Assembly (NCBI RefSeq): GCF_030162935.1
Contig: NZ_JASAUZ010000067.1
Span: forward strand, 121,649 to 185,648
From: Comamonas halotolerans
GTDB taxonomy: Bacteria > Pseudomonadota > Gammaproteobacteria > Burkholderiales > Burkholderiaceae_C
Reading direction: 5' to 3'
Length of the DNA stretch: 64,000 bases
Under the pieces are notes generated by a model. It was not told where the DNA came from. It searched no databases and saw only the letters and a program-made list of their open reading frames with translations. Position numbers and translations under genes: made by a program. Positions 8,931-19,140 of the stretch are shown one piece after another (position 1 is the first letter of the stretch; each line of letters opens with the position of its first letter).

Positions 8931-10004
8931 ATGTCCCAGACCGAACAAGCCCCCCATACCGCAGTTTTGATTGGCCGTTTTCAGCCTTTTCACAACGGCC
9001 ATCTGGCGCTGCTGCGCCAAGCCCTCCAAGCCGCCCGGCAAGTGGTGGTCGTGCTGGGCAGTGCCTGGCAGGCGCGCAGCCCCAAAAACCCTTTTACATG
9101 GCAAGAACGTGCACACCTCATTCATAGCAGTCTGAGCCATGAAGAATCTGCCCGCGTGCGCTGCGTTCCAGTGCGTGACTACTACGATGAACCACGCTGG
9201 GTGCAGGCCGTGATGACGGCGGTGCAAATTGAAGCCCCCAAAGGCGCAACCATTGCACTGGTTGGGCATTTCAAAGATGACAGCAGCAACTACCTGGCAC
9301 GCTTTCCTGGCTGGCAATTGCTGAGCCTGTCGCGCCAGGGTGATTTCGATGGAACTCCAATACGCGAAATCTACTGGAACCTGCCCGATCTGTCGGAGAC
9401 GGCCAAGTGGGATAAGCTTCGCCAGCTCTTACCCCCGGCGGTGGCAGACTGGCTACTCCAGTGGCAAGCAACCCCTGATTACACTGGCATGCAAGCCGAA
9501 TGGCGCATGATCAGCAACTACAAAGCCGCTTGGGCTGCTGCGCCCTATCCACCAGTCTTTGTCACCGTGGATGGGTTGCTGCTATGCAATGATCACGTGC
9601 TGCTGATCCAGCGTGGTCATGCACCCGGCAAAGATCTGTGGGCATTACCGGGTGGCTTTGTGGAGCCACGCGATACGTTATGGCAATCGTGCTTGCGTGA
9701 ACTGGACGAAGAAACCGGTCTGCCACTTACTCAAGCCGACATGCGCAAAGCTTGGCGGGGCACCGAAGTCTTTGACCATCCTGACCGCAGCCTGCGCGGT
9801 CGCACCATCACCCATGTGTTTGTATTTCACCTGCCTGGTTCGGCATTGCCCAGCGTGCATGCAGGTGATGATGCTGCCCGTGCACGCTGGGTGCCTCTGA
9901 GCGATCTGGCCGAAATGGAAAGCCAGATGTTCGAAGACCACTTTCACGTGCTTCGCCGCTGCTTTGCACAATTTGGCTCCGGCCCCCGGCCAGCACTTCT
10001 TTGA
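8931..10004 (+). CDS. bifunctional NMN adenylyltransferase (NadM-like) / Nudix hydrolase
   Basis: A 357-residue fusion. Residues 10-180 are a nucleotidyltransferase with the ATP-binding GRFQPFHNGH and a late DGTPIRE segment. Residues about 205-345 are a Nudix domain with the box GFVEPRD..RELDEETGL, in which the first conserved Glu of the consensus GX5E is Asp. Related proteins (Synechocystis slr0787, Francisella NadM) join NMN adenylyltransferase to an ADP-ribose pyrophosphatase. The gene follows pncB by 60 bases, completing a nicotinamide-to-NAD route. The Nudix substrate is inferred, and the Glu-to-Asp change could weaken metal binding. Confidence 0.93.
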   Translation: MSQTEQAPHTAVLIGRFQPFHNGHLALLRQALQAARQVVVVLGSAWQARSPKNPFTWQERAHLIHSSLSHEESARVRCVPVRDYYDEPRWVQAVMTAVQIEAPKGATIALVGHFKDDSSNYLARFPGWQLLSLSRQGDFDGTPIREIYWNLPDLSETAKWDKLRQLLPPAVADWLLQWQATPDYTGMQAEWRMISNYKAAWAAAPYPPVFVTVDGLLLCNDHVLLIQRGHAPGKDLWALPGGFVEPRDTLWQSCLRELDEETGLPLTQADMRKAWRGTEVFDHPDRSLRGRTITHVFVFHLPGSALPSVHAGDDAARARWVPLSDLAEMESQMFEDHFHVLRRCFAQFGSGPRPALL

Positions 10005-10025
10005 TTGTTGATTGATTCCTCGCTT

Positions 10026-10517
10026 ATGACTACCCTGACCATCCGCGCCGCAACTATTGAAGACACCGACCTTATCTTGCACTTTGTGCGCGAGTTGGCC
10101 GTCTATGAAAAGGCCGAGCACGAAGTGCTGGCCACACCAGCCCACATACACCGCACGCTGTTTTGTGACAATCCAAAGGTGTTTGGACTGATTTGTCTGG
10201 ACGGCGATGTTCCCGTTGGATTTGCGGTGTACTTTTTTAACTATTCGACCTGGCAAGGCCGCCACGGTCTGTATCTGGAAGATCTGTACGTCTCTCCCGA
10301 TCAACGCGGTAACGGTGCAGGCAAAGCGCTGCTCGCTCACCTGGCACAAATCGCTGTGGACAACGATTGCGGACGGTTCGAGTGGAGTGTTCTGGATTGG
10401 AACACCCCCTCCATTGAGTTCTATGACAGGCTTGGGGCTATCCCCCAATCGGAATGGATTCGCTACCGTATGACGGGTGATGCCTTGCTGACGCTGGCAC
10501 GCTCCAAACAGCTTTGA
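10026..10517 (+). CDS. GNAT family N-acetyltransferase
   Basis: A 163-residue GNAT enzyme close to the spermidine/diamine acetyltransferase-like branch. It has an N-terminal IRAATIEDTDLI motif, the YLEDLYVSPDQRGNGAGKALL acetyl-CoA-binding region (RGNGAG as the Q/RxxGxG loop), and a C-terminal WNTPSIEFYDRLGA motif. It transfers acetyl from acetyl-CoA to an amine; the substrate is not known. It starts 21 bases after the NadM-Nudix gene, so it is probably the last gene of that operon. The ATG at 10026 is preferred over an in-frame TTG seven codons upstream, which adds no family sequence. Confidence 0.9.
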   Translation: MTTLTIRAATIEDTDLILHFVRELAVYEKAEHEVLATPAHIHRTLFCDNPKVFGLICLDGDVPVGFAVYFFNYSTWQGRHGLYLEDLYVSPDQRGNGAGKALLAHLAQIAVDNDCGRFEWSVLDWNTPSIEFYDRLGAIPQSEWIRYRMTGDALLTLARSKQL

Positions 10518-10642
10518 TCCCCCTTTCAGCAGGAAAGCGATATTGCGTAGCAAAGGCCTAGGGTTTAATAGAAGTATCAGGTCAATATTTTCTAAAGTAT
10601 CAAAAATATTGTCAGTTCCACTTCGTCCAAGGATCGCTGCGC

Positions 10643-11827
10643 TTGAACCGCCTTGCCACACATGCATCGGAAGCGGAGTCGCTGCACTACAACTTGGCGC
10701 AACGACTCAGGAACCTGCGTTTTACACCCAGGCTAGAGAGCGATTTTTTGGTGTACTTGCGCACCAGCCAACGCCTTAGCACTCTCTCCACTCTGGTTGC
10801 CGTCTGCCTTGTCTGGAGCTTCTATGCGCTGCTTGATTTTTGGCGCCTGCAAGCGCTGTCAGGCAGCGGTTTTGAAAACCATTTTTTCTGGCGCTCCATA
10901 GTGCTGCGCTGGCTGGTTTTCGGTTGCTTCGCCTGCTCGCTCTATACATTGCTGAAGCCCCATAGCCCGCAACGAGATTACGAAGCCAGTGTGTGTGGTT
11001 CCATTCTCACTTGTTCCATGGCCATTGCGGCTTCTTCGTACACTCTCAAAAATGCCAACATGCCAGACACCAGCGTAGTCATGGTGCTGATCGTCTGCGT
11101 TGCTTTTTTTCCTTTGGGTGTCCGGTTTCGCATCATGGTCTGGATTGCAGCAGCGACCGTCTTACTCGTGCTGCTTAGCGGCCCTGCGCTACTACGCTCA
11201 GAATCGCATATGCTGCCGCATTGGGTATTGAGCGCAGTCATGTGCGTAGCCTTTGTGCTGTCGGGAGTCGCAGCCTATCACCGCGAAAAGGGCCAGCGCG
11301 AGCAGTTCTTGCTTCGCCGCTTGCTCAACTGGGAGGCAACGCACGATCCGCTCACCGGGCTGGCCAATCGACGCATGTTCCATGAACACCTGAAGCGCTG
11401 CATGCGACTTGCACAACGCGAGCAAGAAACGCTGTTTTTGGTGCTATTCGATATCGACTACTTCAAGCACTACAACGACCACTATGGTCATGCTGCAGGG
11501 GACAAGGTACTGTGCAAAGTGGCTTCTTTGCTGCAGCGCCATGCCCAACGCCCAATGGATCTGGCTGCGCGTTTGGGTGGCGAAGAATTTGCCTTGATCA
11601 TCTACGGCATGCAGCCAGATGTACTGAAGCTGCATTTGCAGCGTATGCAAGGCACCTTGGCAGGCATGCAGCTAGCCCATGCAAAATCGCCAACGGCAGC
11701 GCACATCACGTTCAGCATCGGTGCTACAGCTGTCACTGCGCAAGACTCTCCCGACAGCGCATTCCAGCGTGCAGATGCCTTGCTCTACCAAGCAAAACAC
11801 CAAGGTCGCAATCAAATCTGCGTCTGA
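10643..11827 (+). CDS. membrane-bound diguanylate cyclase (GGDEF)
   Basis: A 394-residue protein with about six hydrophobic segments in residues 45-215 and a C-terminal GGDEF domain (about 230-394). The active-site motif is GGEEF, an active variant, and the inhibitory I-site RxxD (Arg-Pro-Met-Asp) sits five residues before it, so c-di-GMP feedback inhibition is expected. DPLTGLANRR opens the domain. It should make c-di-GMP from two GTP at the inner membrane. No ATG fits; the TTG at 10643 follows AAGGA by 9 bases and is the best start. It stands alone between the NAD-salvage operon and groESL. Confidence 0.92.
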   Translation: MNRLATHASEAESLHYNLAQRLRNLRFTPRLESDFLVYLRTSQRLSTLSTLVAVCLVWSFYALLDFWRLQALSGSGFENHFFWRSIVLRWLVFGCFACSLYTLLKPHSPQRDYEASVCGSILTCSMAIAASSYTLKNANMPDTSVVMVLIVCVAFFPLGVRFRIMVWIAAATVLLVLLSGPALLRSESHMLPHWVLSAVMCVAFVLSGVAAYHREKGQREQFLLRRLLNWEATHDPLTGLANRRMFHEHLKRCMRLAQREQETLFLVLFDIDYFKHYNDHYGHAAGDKVLCKVASLLQRHAQRPMDLAARLGGEEFALIIYGMQPDVLKLHLQRMQGTLAGMQLAHAKSPTAAHITFSIGATAVTAQDSPDSAFQRADALLYQAKHQGRNQICV

Positions 11828-11960
11828 ACAGCCAATTACGCCAAGTAATACAGCAGAGACCCCTTGGCTGTGGAGAAGACGATAGAGCACCGTGCTCTGC
11901 GGCGTTAGCGCTTGACCCCTGGAATTCCCAAAAACTACCAGGATTTGAGTACGCCTACCT

Positions 11961-11989
11961 CTTGAAAGCAAAAATTTTTACCTTATTAT
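11961..11989 (+). promoter_or_regulatory. groESL promoter
   Basis: TTGAAA (11962-11967), a 16-base spacer, and TATTAT (11984-11989) make a strong sigma-70-like promoter. CTTGAAA also resembles a sigma-32 -35 element, but the matching CCCCAT -10 is poor. The start point would fall inside the CIRCE operator. Confidence 0.75.
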
Positions 11990-12015
11990 TAGCACTCGAT
12001 GGGGTTGAGTGCTAA
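11989..12015 (+). promoter_or_regulatory. CIRCE operator (HrcA binding site)
   Basis: TTAGCACTC (11989-11997), nine bases, GAGTGCTAA (12007-12015): a perfect CIRCE inverted repeat. It overlaps the expected transcription start of groESL. HrcA represses at CIRCE and is relieved by heat through GroE; that is family knowledge. Confidence 0.97.
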
Positions 12016-12105
12016 CAACTCATCCCCACATGACTTGGAAGACTGTCTGTGCCTGCACAGGCAGAAGCCTGAATTCACCTTGTTGATTGATATCTAGGAG
12101 ATGTT

Positions 12106-12396
12106 ATGAACCTGCGTCCTCTGCACGACCGCGTGATCGTCAAGCGCCTCGAAAACGAAACCAAGACCGCTTCGGGCATCTATATCCCTGACAACGCTGC
12201 TGAAAAGCCTGACCAGGGTGAGGTATTGGCTGTCGGTCCCGGCAAGCGCAACGACAAAGGCGAGCAAATCGCGCTGAACGTGAAGGTAGGCGACCGCGTA
12301 CTGTTCGGCAAGTACTCGGGGCAAACCGTGAAGGTCGACGGCAATGAATTGCTGGTGATGAAGGAAGACGACCTGTTCGCAGTGGTCGAGAAGTAA
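12106..12396 (+). CDS. groES: co-chaperonin GroES
   Basis: A 96-residue co-chaperonin, standard length. It opens with [13 protein letters not shown], has a mobile-loop region near [14 protein letters not shown], and ends with [10 protein letters not shown]. It caps the GroEL ring during ATP-driven protein folding in the cytosol. The ATG follows AGGAGATGTT. The gene is first in the groESL operon under CIRCE control, with 170 bases before groEL. Confidence 0.99.
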   Translation: MNLRPLHDRVIVKRLENETKTASGIYIPDNAAEKPDQGEVLAVGPGKRNDKGEQIALNVKVGDRVLFGKYSGQTVKVDGNELLVMKEDDLFAVVEK

Positions 12397-12557
12397 ATCA
12401 CCAAGTGATTTGCTTGCGTCAAAGGCGCACTTGCCCCATTCAATGGAATGGACGCCAAGTCCCGCCAACGACATAAGTTCCACTCAAAACATTGAATTCC
12501 ATAGCTGCTAACACTTGATTTGAGTGTTTTAGCAACCTGTTTGAATCAGATTTCTAG

Positions 12558-14216
<1,659 letters not shown>

Positions 14217-14263
14217 TTGCCCTGCGGCTGATCGAGGTTTTACGCCTCGATTGCTACACAAAC

Positions 14264-14293
14264 AAAAGGCCGCATTCGCGGCCTTTTGTTTTT
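14264..14293. terminator. bidirectional terminator between groEL and pgi
   Basis: AAAAGGCCGC (14264-14273), loop ATTC, GCGGCCTTTT (14278-14287), then GTTTTT. A-runs and T-runs on both sides let it serve groEL (+) and the convergent pgi (-). Confidence 0.9.
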
Positions 14294-14356
14294 CTACATC
14301 TCACATGGGAATCATCAACTCCTCAACACTGATTCGCCTCTAACCAGGTTATCGGT

Positions 14357-15967
14357 TCAACTCCCGTTGAATGGAGACTCCGCTAGGCGCTGCATCAACG
14401 CAACCGTTGAGGGATCAACACCTTGCCAATCATTGCTTTGCTGGCGGCTGCGCAACGCTTGCGCCAGCTTTTTGCCAAGCTCTACACCCCATTGGTCAAA
14501 ACTGTTGATGCCCCATACCGCTCCAGAGACAAAGACGCGGTGCTCATACAAAGCAATCAGGGCACCCAAGGAGGCGGGATCCAACGCTTGGAGCAGCAAA
14601 AAGGTGCTGGGTCGATTACCCGGACAGTCTCGCTCCAAACCTTCGCCAGAACGACCAACCATCAGCGCCTGCGCCTGCGCAATCGCATTGATTACCAAGC
14701 TTTGATGGTGCGCCCCCAGATATTTGCCGCCATCTCGCAAAGCAATGAATTCCACGGGAATTACATCAGGCCCTTGGTGCAGCATCTGGAAGAATGCATG
14801 CTGACCATTCGTACCTGGTTCCCCCCAAACGATCGGAGCTGTAGCCACAGACAGCAGTTCCCCCGTACGCGTAACTCTTTTACCGTTGCTCTCCATCTCA
14901 AGCTGCTGCAAATAGGCCGTCAGCCGACGCAAGCCATGACTATAGGGAGCAATACAACGGCTGCCAAAACCACAGAAATTTCGGTTCCAGACGTCCAGCA
15001 GACCTAAGCGAACTGGAAGATTTCGCTCATCTGCTGTTGTGAAAAAGTGCGCATCCATTTCATGTGCGCCTTGCAGCAGGTTGCGGAACTGCTGAGCGCC
15101 AATCGCAATGGCTATGGGCAACCCAATGGCAGACCACAAGGAAAAGCGTCCTCCTACCCAGTCCCAAAAACCCAGCGTGCGAGAGATCCCGAATGCGCTG
15201 GCGGCAGCCGTATTCGTGGTCAGCGCAATAAAGTGCCGGTCAATGCAGCAATTGGCATCTGTCTCCTGACTTCCTCCATTGGCCAAAAACCAATCTCGCG
15301 CAGAGTGCGCGTTGAGCATCGTCTCTGCAGTAGTGAATGACTTGGAGGCGATCAGAAACAAGGTGCTCTCTGGTTTCACTTTGCGCAACACATGGCCCAG
15401 CTCATGCCCGTCCACATTGGAGACAAAGTGAAAGTTTTTGCCTGGCTCAACCCAGTCTTCCAGTGCCTGGACCACCACTTCTGGCCCAAGGTGCGAACCT
15501 CCGATGCCAATGTTGACGATGTCGGTGATGAGCGGGTCTGCTCGCACCTGCTCGGCCAGCTCAAGCATGGCATCCAAAGTGGTATGCACATCGCCCAACG
15601 CTTGGTGCATGTAGGAGTCCCATGCATGCACCACCGCACTGTCGCGCAACAAACCACCATCGCGAGGCATTCGCAGCAGCCAATGCATGACCGAGCGCGC
15701 TTCCGTGCTGTTGATTGCCTGCCCTGACAGCATCGCATCGCGCAAGGCGTGCAAAGAACAAGCCTGGGCCAATGCACTCAGATACTGCCCGGTCTCATCC
15801 TTCAGCCAGTTCTTCGACAAATCAGCAAACACATATGGCGCTTGCTGGCTGTGTTTTTGCAAGCGATCAGCATCGTTTGCAAAAGCTTGCTGCAGGTCGA
15901 GGCCTCCTTCAAACGTTTGAAAGTGTGCCTGCAACTGCGCCCACTCGGGCAATTCATGACAAACCAA
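14357..15967 (-). CDS. pgi: glucose-6-phosphate isomerase
   Basis: A 536-residue isomerase interconverting glucose 6-phosphate and fructose 6-phosphate. Signature segments are visible: NIGIGGSHLGPE, a SKSFTTAETM phosphate-binding stretch, and late GAVWGINSFDQWGVELGK containing the catalytic Lys. No ATG fits the family start. TTG at 15967 is preferred because AAAAGGG lies 6 bases upstream and it begins 11 bases after the stop of the preceding gene; a longer reading from ATG 16045 would overlap that gene. It is last in the tal/FabH-like/pgi unit. Confidence 0.95.
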   Translation of the reverse strand: MVCHELPEWAQLQAHFQTFEGGLDLQQAFANDADRLQKHSQQAPYVFADLSKNWLKDETGQYLSALAQACSLHALRDAMLSGQAINSTEARSVMHWLLRMPRDGGLLRDSAVVHAWDSYMHQALGDVHTTLDAMLELAEQVRADPLITDIVNIGIGGSHLGPEVVVQALEDWVEPGKNFHFVSNVDGHELGHVLRKVKPESTLFLIASKSFTTAETMLNAHSARDWFLANGGSQETDANCCIDRHFIALTTNTAAASAFGISRTLGFWDWVGGRFSLWSAIGLPIAIAIGAQQFRNLLQGAHEMDAHFFTTADERNLPVRLGLLDVWNRNFCGFGSRCIAPYSHGLRRLTAYLQQLEMESNGKRVTRTGELLSVATAPIVWGEPGTNGQHAFFQMLHQGPDVIPVEFIALRDGGKYLGAHHQSLVINAIAQAQALMVGRSGEGLERDCPGNRPSTFLLLQALDPASLGALIALYEHRVFVSGAVWGINSFDQWGVELGKKLAQALRSRQQSNDWQGVDPSTVALMQRLAESPFNGS

Positions 15968-15978
15968 ACTCAACCCTT

Positions 15979-17097
15979 TTAGTGCTTGCGCACTACAACA
16001 CTTCCGACCGAGTAACCGGCTCCAAATGAGCAAATCACACCACAATCGCCCGACAGCAAGTCGGCACGGTGTCTGTGAAAGGCAATGATGGAGCCTGCTG
16101 AGGCAGTATTCGCAAACTCGTCCAGAATAAGTGGAGCGCGATCATTATTTGCCTCACCCACCAATTTCTTCAGCACCAACTGGTTCATGCCCAGATTGGC
16201 CTGATGCAACCAATAGCGACGGACCTGCTGCGGTGTCTGCCCCAGTTTTTCCAGGTGTGCCTCAATATGCGCAGCAGCAATCGGCACCACTTCTTTAAAT
16301 ACTTTGCGCCCTTCCTGGCGAAAGGTTTTGTCGCGCGCAGCAGGATCACTGTCTTCGCTGCGATTCATGAAGCCAAAGTTGTTGCGAATATTGTTGGAGA
16401 ACTGCGTTGCCAAGCTCGTACTCAGTACTTCCCAGGCGTCTTTGCTGCTGGCAGTTTCCGCTCTCTCAATGATGATGGCGGTACATACATCACCAAAGAT
16501 GAAGTGGCAGTCACGATCCTTCCACTCCAGGTGGGAAGATGTGATCTCAGGATTCACCACCAGCACACATTTCGCCGTGCCGCAGCGAACTGCATTCACT
16601 GCCTGTTCAATCGCAAAAGTGGCAGAAGAACATGCCACATTCATATCGAACCCATAACCTCCCGCACCCAGAGCCTGCTGAATCTCTACAGCCAAGGCTG
16701 GATAAGCGCGCTGCATATTAGAAGCAGCACACAGCACCATATCAATGTCCGCCCCGGTCTTGTCGGCTTGTTGCAGAGCCTGCGTTGCAGCTGTCACCGC
16801 AATTTCTGCCATCAGTGAGAGCTGCTCATCACCCCGTTCTTCAAAACGCGGATACATGCGCAATGGATCCAGCACTCCGCTCTTCTCCATCACATAGCGC
16901 TGACGAATTCCCGATGCCTTTTCGATGAACTCGACACTGGAGTGCTGCAGGGCTGGCTGTGTGCCTGCGGCTATCTCGCCAGCATGCCGCTCGTTGTGAA
17001 TATCCACATAGCGGTTGAATGCCTCAACCAGCTCTGCATTGCTAATGGTATGCGGAGGCTGGAACAAGCCTGTGCCACTGATGACGACTGAGTGCAT
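15979..17097 (-). CDS. FabH-like beta-ketoacyl-ACP synthase III family protein
   Basis: A 372-residue thiolase-fold condensing enzyme, longer than housekeeping FabH (about 320). The catalytic triad is visible: Cys156 in MNVACSSAT, His in WLHQAN and Asn in EFANTAS. The N-terminus resembles the Pseudomonas PA3286-type synthase reported to use acyl-CoA from beta-oxidation; that comparison is from memory. The ATG at 17097 begins the typical [10 protein letters not shown]. It sits between tal and pgi, and all three are close enough to be one operon, an unexpected place for a fatty-acid enzyme. Confidence 0.88.
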   Translation of the reverse strand: MHSVVISGTGLFQPPHTISNAELVEAFNRYVDIHNERHAGEIAAGTQPALQHSSVEFIEKASGIRQRYVMEKSGVLDPLRMYPRFEERGDEQLSLMAEIAVTAATQALQQADKTGADIDMVLCAASNMQRAYPALAVEIQQALGAGGYGFDMNVACSSATFAIEQAVNAVRCGTAKCVLVVNPEITSSHLEWKDRDCHFIFGDVCTAIIIERAETASSKDAWEVLSTSLATQFSNNIRNNFGFMNRSEDSDPAARDKTFRQEGRKVFKEVVPIAAAHIEAHLEKLGQTPQQVRRYWLHQANLGMNQLVLKKLVGEANNDRAPLILDEFANTASAGSIIAFHRHRADLLSGDCGVICSFGAGYSVGSVVVRKH

Positions 17098-17149
17098 AGT
17101 AATTTTTCTGAGCTTGCGCCGCATGCAGCGCAAGCAGTATGTTTAAAGA

Positions 17150-18097
17150 TCAGGCAGCTTGAACCAACTGCTCCAACTTGATGGCGTCCACTACAAATGC
17201 GCGGATACCCTCAGCCAATTTTTCTGTAGCCATCGCATCTTCGTTCAAAGCAAAGCGAAAGCTCGCTTCGTCATAGTGCACCGCTTCGTGCGATTGCTGC
17301 TTGGATCGCTCTGCGTCCAGCGCACGCTCTACATGGGCATCATTCTGACTGAGCTGCGCCAATAATTCGGGAGCAATCGTCAAAAGGTCACAACCCGCAA
17401 GGGCGAGAATTTGCCCTGTATTGCGAAAACTCGCACCCATCACTTCGGTTGCAATACCAAAATGCTTGTAGTAATCGTAGATTGCACGCACGGACTGTAC
17501 CCCTGGGTCATTACTCCCTGACATGGCCACTTCGTCCCACTGGGCCCCCGCTCGCTTTTTGTACCAGTCGTAGATACGCCCCACAAATGGAGAGATCAGC
17601 TGGACTTTGGCCTGCCCACAGGCAATCGCTTGTGCCTTTGAAAACAGCAAAGTGAGATTGGTCGCAATACCGCGTTGCTCCAGCTTGCGCGCAGCTTCGA
17701 TACCTTCCCAAGTGGCCGCGATCTTGATCAGCACACGCTGGGTATGAATGCCGGCAGCTTGATACAACTCAATCAAACGCTGCGCACGTGCAACCGTGGC
17801 TTCGGTATCAAAAGACAAACGTGCATCGACCTCGGTAGATACACGTCCCGGCACCGATTGCAAAATCTCACAACCAAACCTCACCAACAATCTGTCCACG
17901 ATTTCATCCATTGGCTTGGACTTCCACTGGCTGGCGGTTTCCACCAGCAGCGGGCGGTATTCAGCTTGCTGTACTGCTTTCAAAATCAAAGATGGATTGG
18001 TTGTTGCATCCTGGGGCCTGAACTGTGCAAGCTGCTGAAAATTCCCCGTATCAGCGACCACGGTGGTGTACTGCTTAAGTTGCTCCAACTGATTCAT
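17150..18097 (-). CDS. tal: transaldolase
   Basis: A 315-residue class I transaldolase of the E. coli TalB type. It transfers a dihydroxyacetone unit from sedoheptulose 7-phosphate to glyceraldehyde 3-phosphate in the pentose phosphate pathway. Motifs: DATTNPSL near residue 30, the Schiff-base Lys in [12 protein letters not shown], and ATNLTLLFS. The ATG at 18097 gives the usual family start MNQLEQLK. It is the first gene of a minus-strand unit with the FabH-like gene and pgi, and divergent from the RpiR-type regulator, its likely controller. Confidence 0.97.
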   Translation of the reverse strand: MNQLEQLKQYTTVVADTGNFQQLAQFRPQDATTNPSLILKAVQQAEYRPLLVETASQWKSKPMDEIVDRLLVRFGCEILQSVPGRVSTEVDARLSFDTEATVARAQRLIELYQAAGIHTQRVLIKIAATWEGIEAARKLEQRGIATNLTLLFSKAQAIACGQAKVQLISPFVGRIYDWYKKRAGAQWDEVAMSGSNDPGVQSVRAIYDYYKHFGIATEVMGASFRNTGQILALAGCDLLTIAPELLAQLSQNDAHVERALDAERSKQQSHEAVHYDEASFRFALNEDAMATEKLAEGIRAFVVDAIKLEQLVQAA

Positions 18098-18241
18098 CTT
18101 GCCTCGATTCTTTGCGCTACCTACCGATAAAAGAGCAAGTGTAGTCTCCGCTGACTGAAATACGACAGGCAAATCCCGAGCCCCACTTGGTTTGTTGCAA
18201 GTAGCGCAAAATCACGCAATCACGTGTTTCCAAGGCTCCGT

Positions 18242-19090
18242 ATGCTTGACCGAATCTCCGCCTCTTTGCCCTCTCTGGCTCCAGCAGAGCAGCGCGTGGG
18301 TCAGCTCGTACTGGCAGACCCCCACAGTTTTGCACGCTTGCCCGTGAGAGAGCTGGCGGAAAAAGCCAATGTCAGCAAACCCACGGTCGTGCGCTTTTGT
18401 CGCAGCATGGGCTATGACGGACTTGCTGACTTCAAGCTCAAGCTGGCTGGCAATGTGGCTGAAGGCGTACCCTTTGTGCACCGCAGCGTGGACGCCGATG
18501 ACAAAACATCCGATGTACTGGTCAAGGTCATCGACAACTCCGTAGCTGCAGTCCTGCAATACCGCAACAATGCCAACGCAGCGACGCTTGAACAAGCCGT
18601 TGAGACCATCGTCAGCACTGGTCGCAACAAGAACCGCTTGGAGATCTATGGTGTTGGCAACTCTGGAGTTGTTGCGCAAGATGCACAGCACAAATTCTTT
18701 CGCTTGGGCATCAGCAGCCAGGCAACCAGTGATACCCATATCCAGATCATGGCAGCCACCATGCTGCAGCCCGGGGACTGCGTGATCTTGATCTCCAACT
18801 CTGGTCGCACCAAAGATCTTGTGGATGTTGCAGGGATTGCCAGACAGCGCGGAGCCACCGTACTGGCCATCACTTCCAGCCACACGCCATTGTCGAATGC
18901 AGCAGACATTGTTTTGGCGGCAGACAACCGCGAGGGTTCTGACCTTTACAGCCCGATGGAGTCGCGTTTGCTGCACCTGCTGATCATTGATATCTTGGCT
19001 ACGGCTGTGGCACTGAGACTAGGGCCTGAGCTCACGCAAAAACTACAAAGCCTGCAGACCAGCTTGCAGAACCGACGGTACAGCTTGTAG
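18242..19090 (+). CDS. RpiR/HexR-type transcriptional regulator
   Basis: A 282-residue regulator. Residues 1-80 form a helix-turn-helix domain with KANVSKPTVVRFCRSMGY, and residues about 125-260 form a SIS sugar-phosphate-binding domain (IYGVGNSG, LISNSGRTKDLV). This is the HexR arrangement, in which KDPG or another sugar phosphate releases DNA. It is divergent from tal-pgi, the typical target set. The ATG at 18242 follows AAGG by 6 bases; a GTG six codons upstream is less likely. A clean HexR palindrome was not found in the 144-base gap between it and tal, so regulation by this protein is inference. Confidence 0.9.
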   Translation: MLDRISASLPSLAPAEQRVGQLVLADPHSFARLPVRELAEKANVSKPTVVRFCRSMGYDGLADFKLKLAGNVAEGVPFVHRSVDADDKTSDVLVKVIDNSVAAVLQYRNNANAATLEQAVETIVSTGRNKNRLEIYGVGNSGVVAQDAQHKFFRLGISSQATSDTHIQIMAATMLQPGDCVILISNSGRTKDLVDVAGIARQRGATVLAITSSHTPLSNAADIVLAADNREGSDLYSPMESRLLHLLIIDILATAVALRLGPELTQKLQSLQTSLQNRRYSL

Positions 19091-19098
19091 GGAACCAT

Positions 19099-19128
19099 AA
19101 AAAATCCGGCATCTCTGCCGGATTTTTT
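19099..19128. terminator. bidirectional terminator between hexR-like gene and porin
   Basis: ATCCGGC (19104-19110), loop ATCTCT, GCCGGAT (19117-19123), flanked by A6 before and T6 after. It serves the plus-strand regulator gene and the convergent minus-strand porin. Confidence 0.92.
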
Positions 19129-19140
19129 CAGACTGCCAGT

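Noticed and set aside
18098..18241. HexR operator between tal and the RpiR-type regulator
   Set aside because: TGTAGT and related pieces are present, but no palindrome close to the HexR consensus was found.
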